This document shows, piece by piece, positions 47,018 to 54,331 of a stretch of DNA of 62,251 nt (its first letter is position 1; every line of letters begins with the position of its first letter). The position numbers were made by a program, and so were the translations under genes. Source of the DNA: a virus; IMG/VR virus record IMGVR_UViG_3300035661_000066, positions 1 through 62,251 of that record. One strand, given 5' to 3'. The notes beneath the pieces are model-generated. The model searched no databases. It was given only the letters and a program-made list of their open reading frames with translations, and was not told where the DNA came from.

Positions 47018-47826
47018 GCCAGCTGCGGAAGGTCATGCAAGCCGCCATCCAGGACCTGCTGGCCCATGGCTTCGACAGCGAGGCGCGCATGGAGCACTGG
47101 GTCAGCCAGCTAAGGACGGCCATCCGGGCGGACCTGGTGCCTGAGAGCCAGGTCAACGCCAAGCTCACGCGCCTGTTCGGGCAGCTCTTTGCCCAGCAGG
47201 TCGGTAAGGGGCGGGTGCTGAAGCTGCACCAGGGACTGAGCCGCTTCACGCTGGACCAGCTGGCCCCGCGGCTGCACCACGAGCTGGACCGGCGCATCCT
47301 GGCCAGCGCCAACCTGATCAAGCTCAACCGGGCTCGAATGATGGAGGAGACGGTCCAGCGCTTCGCCGGCTGGTCCACCTCCATCCCACCCGGAGGCACC
47401 CGCGCCATCAAGCTCAAGGACGTGACACCTAACTTGTTGAAACCGTTCAACAAATTGCCCTTCGAGGAGCGCCGGGTGCACATTGATCAGGGGCACAAGC
47501 TGATCAGCGACATCAACGACATCATCGCCAGCGACAAGGGGGCCATCGCGCAAGTTTGGCACTCCCATTGGCGCCGACCGGGTTATAATTACCGCGTCGA
47601 CCACAAGGAGCGTGACGGCCTGGTGTACCTGATTCGGGGGAGTTGGGCGCACCAGGAGGGCTTGGTCAAGGCAGGGCAGGCAGGTTACAGCGACCAGGTA
47701 ACCAAGCCGGCAGAGGAGGTTTTCTGCTCGTGCTACGTCAGCTACATCTACAACCTCCGCGACCTCCCGGCGGATATGTTGACAGCGAAGGGGCGCGCCA
47801 AGCTCCAGGAGGTCAAAGCGCGCTAA
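47014..47826 (+). CDS. Minor head morphogenesis protein (SPP1 gp7 / Mu gpF-like)
   Basis: This 270-residue protein has a helical N-terminal half and a C-terminal head-morphogenesis domain (RVDHKERDGLVYLIRGSW ... VFCSCYVSYIYNLRDLP). It overlaps the portal stop by 4 bases. The family assists portal incorporation and DNA ejection. Confidence 0.8.
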   Translation: MSQLRKVMQAAIQDLLAHGFDSEARMEHWVSQLRTAIRADLVPESQVNAKLTRLFGQLFAQQVGKGRVLKLHQGLSRFTLDQLAPRLHHELDRRILASANLIKLNRARMMEETVQRFAGWSTSIPPGGTRAIKLKDVTPNLLKPFNKLPFEERRVHIDQGHKLISDINDIIASDKGAIAQVWHSHWRRPGYNYRVDHKERDGLVYLIRGSWAHQEGLVKAGQAGYSDQVTKPAEEVFCSCYVSYIYNLRDLPADMLTAKGRAKLQEVKAR

Positions 47827-47872
47827 GCAGCACCTACAACTTAACCGATCAACCGCATAAAAGGTCCCAGTT

Positions 47873-48343
47873 ATGCCGATCCCAAATGACCCGTCCAACC
47901 CGGCGTCAGCCGTGCCCGTGTACCTGGCACAAGGCGGCGCCGTGGTCTCCCCGGTGAACCCCTTACCCGTGAGCGGTGGCAACAGCACGCCGCCCGTGGT
48001 GCAGACGTTTACCCTCCTTACCACCAACACCCCGGGCACCGCTGGCACGCCCGTCACGATCACTGAGATTGGCAAGTCCTTCTCGGTGGTGGGTGCGCCG
48101 ACTGGCGCCACCCCAGTGACCGCGACCATTGCCATCAAGTGGGCACCGAACGGCAACCAGTCAACTGGTGGCACCACCATTGGCACGCTGACGCTGCCCT
48201 CAACCAGCCAGATCCCGGGCTCCAACACCAACGTGGACTACTCCCAGTTCCTGCAGTACGCAGGCGGCATCACCTGGGCCGTCGCCACGGCAGTCGCCAA
48301 TGGCTCCGTGACCGTGACCTGCGCTGCTGTCACCACCTACTAG
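47873..48343 (+). CDS. Structural protein, probably fibre-locus component
   Basis: This 156-residue Thr/Gly/Pro-rich beta protein (MPIPNDPSNPASAVPVYLAQ) resembles small virion decoration or fibre-base proteins. It lies between the minor head gene and a giant fibre-like gene. AAAGGT precedes its ATG. No family recognised. Confidence 0.5.
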   Translation: MPIPNDPSNPASAVPVYLAQGGAVVSPVNPLPVSGGNSTPPVVQTFTLLTTNTPGTAGTPVTITEIGKSFSVVGAPTGATPVTATIAIKWAPNGNQSTGGTTIGTLTLPSTSQIPGSNTNVDYSQFLQYAGGITWAVATAVANGSVTVTCAAVTTY

Positions 48344-48352
48344 GAGCTGGCT

Positions 48353-51300
48353 ATGTCGAACTTTGATCCGCGTACCTACGCGAATGGCATTACCTACACG
48401 GGTCGCCAGACTGTCATTGCCTCTGGCCAGCCATTTACCACCTTTGCTGCTATGGATGCCTGGAGCCAAACCCACGCCTCCGAGCTGCTGAACAACCCAG
48501 TCTTCGTGACCTTGGCCACGGTTACCGCGGACCCGGATACCACGAAGATAGGAACCTACGAGTGGGCCGGCCCGGATCTGACCTACACAGCCGGCGGCTG
48601 GGTGTTCTTCACCGGGCTTGACGCTAGCGATATCAAGCGGCTGTATGAGTCGAACCCGAACACCAATGCCTTCACCAACCCGGACAACGCGACCGTCGGC
48701 AGCGTGCAGGCGCTGGCAGCTGGGGTAATCCCGCAGGCGAGCAGCGGCGCCCTCACCCCGTCAGGGCTGACCCGCACCCCAGGTGGCCAGATGCTCGGGG
48801 CCTCGATGGACATGATCACGTCTGACATTCCCATGCAGCTGCCTGACGGCGGTGCCTTGCAGGTGGGGAACTGGGACTTCAGCAACGGTGGCTCCATCAT
48901 CATTTCGACTGAGCTAGCATCTGGCCGAAAGTTCTACCCGGTAGGCTACGAGCTGACCAGCAGCGGGGCTTCCACCGCGTGGCGTGAGAAGTTTGGCCCA
49001 TTCACCACGGCGCCATCCCCGGTAGCGGCCACGCAGGTCTTCAGCGGCCAGACGCTGCAGTTCAGCATCACCTCCACGGACCGCGGGAACCGCAACCGCT
49101 ACACGTTCAAGGTGGCACCGAACGCCACCGCGGCCACCAGCTGCAACCTGCAGGTCCGTGTGACCTCGTTCACCCACGACCCGCCCATCTTCGACTACAT
49201 GCGATCCACCGGCGGGGTAGGCTTTGACATCCCGGCGAACCCGACTGGGAGCCCAGTTAACCTACAAGTTAACCTGCCCGTGCCAGCCTTCTTCACCGAC
49301 GGCCAGGTGCTGTTCGTTACCCTGACCGCTGGGACGGGAACGCTGTCCTTGATGGGTGACGTGCTGGCTGGGCAGAACGTGCCCTACTTCGAGATCTTCG
49401 GCCAGCAGTCGGTGCTGACGACCATCGCAGACCTGGCTGACATACCAGCAGCGCAGGTACAGGCCGATTGGACGCAGGCAAACAACGCGCTGCCAAGTTT
49501 TATCCAGCACAAGCCCACGGCCTTGTCTGCGTTTACCAACGACAGCGTGGTGGGCAGCATCCAAGCTGGGACCAACGTGACGGTGGACACCACCAACCCG
49601 CGCAGCCCGATCATTAGCGCAACTGGCGGCGGCTCCACGCTGGCCATCCGCTTCTTCACCGACGCCAGCAGCACCTTGACCGCGTCCGCTGTCAAAGCGG
49701 CCTTGCCCACGGCCAACACAGTCAATACTTGGGACGCCAGCCAGCTCAACACGTTGACCACGGACTTTACCTCGGTGTCAGGCGCCCGCTTTGTCTGGTT
49801 CGCCATCCCCTCAGCAGAGCAGATCACCACGCTAGGCATCTCGTCAGATGGTGGCACGATCTTCACCGGGTTGGGGCCGGCGTTTAAGTTTGCCATCGAC
49901 TACAGCGGCGTGAACTTCAACGTCTACTGCACAACCAGCTCATTCAACTTCCCAGTTGGCCCCTACCGCATTCGGTTCACGACGGCGCAGTTCGTCGGTA
50001 CAGGCGGCCTGACCTACGTGTCCACGCCAGCGTCCCAAGAGCTGACCATCGGCACGGGTGATAGCCGCACCATCACGAAGTCTGGCTTGACGCTTGTCGG
50101 GGGCAAGGTGCCATCTACGTTCGTTGGCGTGAACCTGCAAGCCTTCACGGGCCAGGTGGACCTTAAGACGCAAGCGAACTGGCAGCAGTACCGGTTCCAG
50201 CGCCTGCAGTTCTCGGGCAGCGACGGTGCCTTGCGCGGGATCTATACCCTGCCGGACATCAGCGCGGGGTCGTCGTGGCTCAACGTCGGTGACTGGGTCG
50301 AGGTCATCAACATCGGACCCGGCAACTACAACTGCCAGATCGCGACATACAACGTCAGCCAGGGCTTTACCGGGGCGCTTAGCTCCGGCGGCAACATCCT
50401 GCTTGGCGTCAGCACGACGCGGGTGTATCGCTTCACCTACACCGGCAACGCTACCAACTGGAACGTGACGCAACTCACGGTAAGCGGCCTTGGTGGCCCG
50501 GCCGAGAGCAACACGCCGCCGTGGGAAAACCCGCTGCCGTCGCAGAACTACTGGCTGCCGAAGCCGATCGGCCAGGGGTTGATCACCCCGTACGACGTGT
50601 GGCTGACTGGCGGCCCGTGCGTCGTGAACGTGCCGTTCGTGGATGTGGGGAATGGCGTCATCCCGTCCAGCCCCGCCAGCGCGGTTAAGTGGACGTTCAA
50701 CGACAACGTCGGGGCATGTGTGTTCTACCGCCAGCACTCGGGTGACCAGAACTTCCCGTACGTCGTGATTGATCAATATGGCCTGACGGTGGACGACACG
50801 GCGGCGCTGGCCTACCTGACTGGGGTGGTGGCGGTGCCAGGCTACCAAGGGCAGGTGCAAGCGCCAGGCGTCAGCTACAACGTGCTGGCCATCCGCTCCA
50901 TTGCACCTGGCATCACGTCCGAGGTCTGGCTGGACCAGGCCACATCCACGACGAACTTGGTTGTAGGCGGCTACCTGATCATTCAAGGCGCTGCCTTTAG
51001 CGGCAACAACGGGTTGTTCCAGATTGAGGCGCTTGGTGTGGACAGCGGGTTCCTGAAGGTGCAGTACGTCAACCCGAGCTCCGACCCAGCCATCGATGAG
51101 GGCGACGGCACGACCGCCATTTGCCAAACCGGCGTGCAGCTGTTCTGGACCACCGTGGCAGATCAGGTGACATCCAGCAGCGTGGCCATCGGGATGCAGT
51201 ACTACATCGACAGCGGCCGAACCACGCTGTACAGCGGCATCAACACCAGTGCGATCAACACGTGGCTCAGCTATACCTACACGACCGTGCAGGCGGGTGC

Positions 51301-52111
51301 GGGCAACGCGTACGTCAGCGGGCAGCTGCAGGCCGCACAAACCTACCTGGGCAGCAAGCCATGGGCGCAGTCGGCAGCCCCAGCCACGTTGGGGGACGCG
51401 CCGTACTACGACCCGGTTAACGGCGTGTGGGCCGTGGGTGCACCCAGGGTTGGTGGCCTGCCGGTACCACAAAGCACCTTGGCTTCCCCAGCCGATGACT
51501 GGAAGGTGCTGACGTACTTCAACGGGCTGCTGACGATGGGCTACCCGACGATCAAGGGCGCCCCAATCAGCGTAGACGGCATCATCGACCAGGACACGCT
51601 GGAGTACAACGCCGGCACGGGTACCTGGTACCGCAACACGGCGCGGGGTTCGGTATTTGCTCAGTACTCCAGCGCTGGCTTTAGCGTACCAGATTCTACG
51701 GATACGCTTGTTATCTATGACACTGCCGACGAGCTGTATAACTTCAACGCGGCTGCCACCGGCATTGCGTACTCGCCCTACACGTATGGCTTCTACAACA
51801 ACACCCAGCAACGAATCACCATCACCGTTTCCTACCTGATCAGCTACGAAACCAACTCAGCTGGGCATCGATTTGGCTGGATCAGCTTCAATGGCTCAGG
51901 TGCGGAACGGCTGGCATACAGCACGATCAATGCCTGCTCCGGTGACATCACGACCGTAGCCGGGAGCGCGACCATGACCCTAGGCGTGGGTCAGTACTTC
52001 CAAGTCTATACCTGGCAGACCAGCGGCACCACCTTGACCGCTAACGCGGGTGGCGCTGGTGGGCTCTCTGCCGGGTACGGTGGCAACATCCAGATCACGA
52101 GGATCAAATAA
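48353..52111 (+). CDS. Giant fibre/tail-spike-like virion protein
   Basis: This 1252-residue protein is the longest in the genome. It is rich in Thr, Ser, Gly and Asn with repeated beta domains. Near residues 845-925 it has an FCCH-like module (NLVVGGYLIIQGAAFSGNNG). The last 150 residues (from about 1100) look like a C1q/TNF-type jelly-roll tip (QRITITVSYLISYETNSAGH). It is probably a receptor-binding fibre encoded inside the head module, followed by two chaperone-like genes. Confidence 0.65.
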   Translation: MSNFDPRTYANGITYTGRQTVIASGQPFTTFAAMDAWSQTHASELLNNPVFVTLATVTADPDTTKIGTYEWAGPDLTYTAGGWVFFTGLDASDIKRLYESNPNTNAFTNPDNATVGSVQALAAGVIPQASSGALTPSGLTRTPGGQMLGASMDMITSDIPMQLPDGGALQVGNWDFSNGGSIIISTELASGRKFYPVGYELTSSGASTAWREKFGPFTTAPSPVAATQVFSGQTLQFSITSTDRGNRNRYTFKVAPNATAATSCNLQVRVTSFTHDPPIFDYMRSTGGVGFDIPANPTGSPVNLQVNLPVPAFFTDGQVLFVTLTAGTGTLSLMGDVLAGQNVPYFEIFGQQSVLTTIADLADIPAAQVQADWTQANNALPSFIQHKPTALSAFTNDSVVGSIQAGTNVTVDTTNPRSPIISATGGGSTLAIRFFTDASSTLTASAVKAALPTANTVNTWDASQLNTLTTDFTSVSGARFVWFAIPSAEQITTLGISSDGGTIFTGLGPAFKFAIDYSGVNFNVYCTTSSFNFPVGPYRIRFTTAQFVGTGGLTYVSTPASQELTIGTGDSRTITKSGLTLVGGKVPSTFVGVNLQAFTGQVDLKTQANWQQYRFQRLQFSGSDGALRGIYTLPDISAGSSWLNVGDWVEVINIGPGNYNCQIATYNVSQGFTGALSSGGNILLGVSTTRVYRFTYTGNATNWNVTQLTVSGLGGPAESNTPPWENPLPSQNYWLPKPIGQGLITPYDVWLTGGPCVVNVPFVDVGNGVIPSSPASAVKWTFNDNVGACVFYRQHSGDQNFPYVVIDQYGLTVDDTAALAYLTGVVAVPGYQGQVQAPGVSYNVLAIRSIAPGITSEVWLDQATSTTNLVVGGYLIIQGAAFSGNNGLFQIEALGVDSGFLKVQYVNPSSDPAIDEGDGTTAICQTGVQLFWTTVADQVTSSSVAIGMQYYIDSGRTTLYSGINTSAINTWLSYTYTTVQAGAGNAYVSGQLQAAQTYLGSKPWAQSAAPATLGDAPYYDPVNGVWAVGAPRVGGLPVPQSTLASPADDWKVLTYFNGLLTMGYPTIKGAPISVDGIIDQDTLEYNAGTGTWYRNTARGSVFAQYSSAGFSVPDSTDTLVIYDTADELYNFNAAATGIAYSPYTYGFYNNTQQRITITVSYLISYETNSAGHRFGWISFNGSGAERLAYSTINACSGDITTVAGSATMTLGVGQYFQVYTWQTSGTTLTANAGGAGGLSAGYGGNIQITRIK

Positions 52112-52725
52112 TGACGACCATCAAATACGCGGCGATCACCACGGACAACAACTCCGTGGGGCTTGTGTCGTACTACAACACAGCTGCCGGGCCATTCACC
52201 GACTTCCAGGCTGCCTACCACGCAACCAACCCCAACCAGCAGCTGGTCGACATCGGCCAGTCCAAGTTCCCTGAGGGCCAGGGTTGGTCGGAAACCGTTG
52301 TTGCTTCTCAAGGTTCCGGTGTCAAGCAGTATCGGCCAAAGGGGAACATCTTCCAGACCATCGACACTGTTCGAACAAAGGTGGTCCAGCTAGTCATCAA
52401 CAAGATGCCGTACTTCGAGTACTCGGGAACCGTGACGTTCAAGGGTAAAACATTTGCGCGTGACCATGAGACCCGTGACGACATTGTGCTGCTGGCGAAT
52501 ACCGTGTCCATCTCCAACTCATTTGCCACCGAGTTGCTGCCCTTGCGCGTGCTGGCGGATGACAACACCGAGGTCAGCATCGACACCATCCATGAGGCGC
52601 AAGACTTCGCGCTGTCGATGCTGTCCCCACTTAAGGGGGTCTACGCAGCTGAGGCCGACCAGGTAGCCGCTATCATGGCTATGACCACCATTACGCAACT
52701 GGTCCAGTACATCGACCCACGCTAA
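52111..52725 (+). CDS. Fibre-associated protein, DUF4376-like, paralogue 1
   Basis: This 204-residue protein overlaps the giant fibre gene by one base (TAATG). It has a DFQAAYHATNPNQQL N-region, a central GKTFARDHETRDDI segment like the DUF4376 tail-fibre domain, and ends AMTTITQLVQYIDPR. The next gene is a diverged copy. Probably a fibre chaperone or small fibre. Confidence 0.6.
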   Translation: MTTIKYAAITTDNNSVGLVSYYNTAAGPFTDFQAAYHATNPNQQLVDIGQSKFPEGQGWSETVVASQGSGVKQYRPKGNIFQTIDTVRTKVVQLVINKMPYFEYSGTVTFKGKTFARDHETRDDIVLLANTVSISNSFATELLPLRVLADDNTEVSIDTIHEAQDFALSMLSPLKGVYAAEADQVAAIMAMTTITQLVQYIDPR

Positions 52726-52736
52726 GGAGAGGCACC

Positions 52737-53333
52737 ATGACCAAGTACGCAGTTGTTTCAACCGACGGGACGAATCTCGCCATTGGCGCCGGGATCTACA
52801 CGGGCACTAGCTTCAGCGACTTCGCCAGTGGGTACGCCGACGCCCACCCGAACCAGCTTCCCATCGACATCGGGACCAGCCTCTTTCCGGCTGGTCAGGG
52901 CTGGATGCAAAGCACCGATACCAACGGGCGCGTGACCTGGGCGCCGCCCGGGAACCAACCCTACACCATGGCCCAGGTCCGGGCGGGTCTGCTGGCCAGC
53001 ATCATCGCCAAGACCCAGCAGCTCCTGAACAACGGGACGATCACTTACAATAGTCACCCGTTCCCGACGGACGCTGGCTCCCGGGCTGAGTTCGGGGTGC
53101 TGGCAGCGCTGGTGGGCACTAGCTCCACCGCAGCTTCAGCGCTGCTCCCCTATGCCATCACGTCACTAGATGGCACGGAGATGAGCTTGGCCACCACCGA
53201 CGAAGCGATGGCCTTTGCGGTGCCACTGGCGGCCCTGGCCAAGACCTACGACGCCGCGGAGGACGTGCAGGTGGCTGCAGTAACGGCCATGACCACCATC
53301 AACCAGCTGGTGAGCTACATCGACCCACGGTGA
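52737..53333 (+). CDS. Fibre-associated protein, DUF4376-like, paralogue 2
   Basis: This 198-residue protein is a tandem paralogue of the previous one, sharing the N-terminal layout (DFASGYADAHPNQLPIDIG), the central HPFPTDAGSRAEFG segment and the ending AMTTINQLVSYIDPR. Divergence between copies suggests different fibre partners. AAGGAG precedes its ATG. Confidence 0.6.
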   Translation: MTKYAVVSTDGTNLAIGAGIYTGTSFSDFASGYADAHPNQLPIDIGTSLFPAGQGWMQSTDTNGRVTWAPPGNQPYTMAQVRAGLLASIIAKTQQLLNNGTITYNSHPFPTDAGSRAEFGVLAALVGTSSTAASALLPYAITSLDGTEMSLATTDEAMAFAVPLAALAKTYDAAEDVQVAAVTAMTTINQLVSYIDPR

Positions 53334-53358
53334 TTTGGTGCCAGAGGGACGTGGTACA

Positions 53359-53391
53359 ATAAAGCCGGCCGGGTATGTTTGCCGGCTTTAT
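53359..53391 (+). terminator. Intrinsic terminator in the fibre locus
   Basis: An 11-bp stem (53359-53369 with 53381-53391, ATAAAGCCGGC) with an 11-base loop is followed by TCTTTTC. It lies 26 bases after the second DUF4376-like gene and before a small structural gene. Confidence 0.75.
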
Positions 53392-53414
53392 CTTTTCAAT
53401 CAAAGGAGTACGGC

Positions 53415-53687
53415 ATGAATATCTCCATGACGTCGAACGTGACCAACGCGGCGATCATCAAGGGGCAGGGCACCGTCATGAGCCTGGTGGTGGGGGTGCC
53501 CGGCACCGCCAGCCAGGTGGCCATCTACGACGGGTTGTCGCCGGTGGGCCAGCCGATGATCACGCTCAACACCACCAGCCAGCTGGCCATCACCAACTGG
53601 GACCTGCGCTTCACCACGGGGCTGACAATTGTGACGGCTGGCACGGCACCGGCCAACCTGTTGGTGATCGCCCACAAGGGGTTCTGA
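53415..53687 (+). CDS. Small virion decoration-like protein
   Basis: This 90-residue beta protein (MNISMTSNVTNAAIIKGQG...) follows the terminator, with AAGGAG 6 bases before its ATG. The layout (GTVMSLVVGVPGTASQVAIYD) is typical of small Ig-like or cement proteins. No family recognised. Confidence 0.5.
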   Translation: MNISMTSNVTNAAIIKGQGTVMSLVVGVPGTASQVAIYDGLSPVGQPMITLNTTSQLAITNWDLRFTTGLTIVTAGTAPANLLVIAHKGF

Positions 53688-53689
53688 TC

Positions 53690-54076
53690 ATGAGCGCGAC
53701 CACGGACTGGACACAGGCAGCAGGTATCTGCTTTGTGGCTGACGGCAAGGTGCTGCTGATGCGACGCGGCAACGGTGGCGACCACCCGCTGGAGTGGGCC
53801 TTCCCTGGTGGTCACCACGAGCCAGGTGAGACCATCGAGGAGACTGCTCGGAGGGAGGCATTTGAGGAGACTGGGTTCCGTTATGAGGGCCCGCTGCAGC
53901 TGATCAGCCGCACCCGCATCGAGAGCACGGAGTTCACGACGTACCTGGCCCACGTGCAGCCGTTCCCGGTGGTGATGTGCCCCGAAAGCATCGATTACCG
54001 GTGGGTGGCACTGGAGGAGGTGCTGGACATGGCAAGGGCACAGCTGCCGACGGACCCAGAAGCGCTAGCTGGTTAA
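53690..54076 (+). CDS. Nudix hydrolase
   Basis: This 128-residue protein has a complete Nudix box GGHHEPGETIEETARREAFEETG (about 46-68), spanning the canonical G-x5-E-x7-REUxEExGU. The family hydrolyses nucleoside diphosphates linked to another group. Its place inside the late fibre locus, not the early nucleotide block, is unusual. Substrate unknown. Confidence 0.9.
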   Translation: MSATTDWTQAAGICFVADGKVLLMRRGNGGDHPLEWAFPGGHHEPGETIEETARREAFEETGFRYEGPLQLISRTRIESTEFTTYLAHVQPFPVVMCPESIDYRWVALEEVLDMARAQLPTDPEALAG

Positions 54077-54089
54077 ACAGGAAGGCATC

Positions 54090-54151
54090 AGGAAACTTAC
54101 GGAATAAGTTAGGGCCAATGTATCTACACCCTACCTGAACTCAAGTTTCCT
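54090..54151 (+). terminator. Candidate terminator after the Nudix gene
   Basis: Nested inverted repeats AGGAAACTT (54090-54098) / AAGTTTCCT (54143-54151) and TAGGG (54110-54114) / CCCTA (54129-54133) form a long imperfect hairpin, followed by GCGCGTTTT. It lies just before element copy B. Confidence 0.5.
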
Positions 54152-54165
54152 GCGCGTTTTAGGTT

Positions 54166-54303
54166 GCTACACATTTTGCTACAGCTTCACATTTTTCCTC
54201 TATTTCTCTTATCCCTCTCTGTAGTCTCAGTATATTTTACTTACACTACCGTTAGCCGACCAACAATATAGAGAAAATGTGAAGCTGTAGCAAAATGTGT
54301 AGC
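54166..54303. repeat. 138-bp inverted-repeat element, copy B
   Basis: The same element as 42849-42986 and exactly the same length. The left arm 54166-54196 is identical to that of copy A, and 30 bases of the right arm (54274-54303) pair with it. It lies 28 bases before the protease-scaffold ATG, after a terminator-like hairpin. No TSD-like flanking duplication is visible at either copy. Together with copy A it brackets terminase through Nudix (about 11 kb). Confidence 0.9.
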
Positions 54304-54331
54304 AGTGAGATTAACTTGCAGAGGTCAATAA

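Noticed and set aside
47580-47588. TATAAT-like boxes inside late genes (also near 1213, 5101, 8251, 45431, 54680)
   Set aside because: None has an acceptable -35 hexamer at 16-18 bp, and all lie inside or at the edge of rightward genes.
49940-51811. 623-codon minus-strand frame inside the giant fibre gene
   Set aside because: Antisense shadow of a plus-strand gene with good start, stop and neighbours; no domain signals.
42849-54303. The two 138-bp elements as ends of a transposon
   Set aside because: The 11 kb between them contains essential terminase, portal and head genes and no transposase, and there are no visible target duplications. A MITE-like origin of each single copy remains possible.
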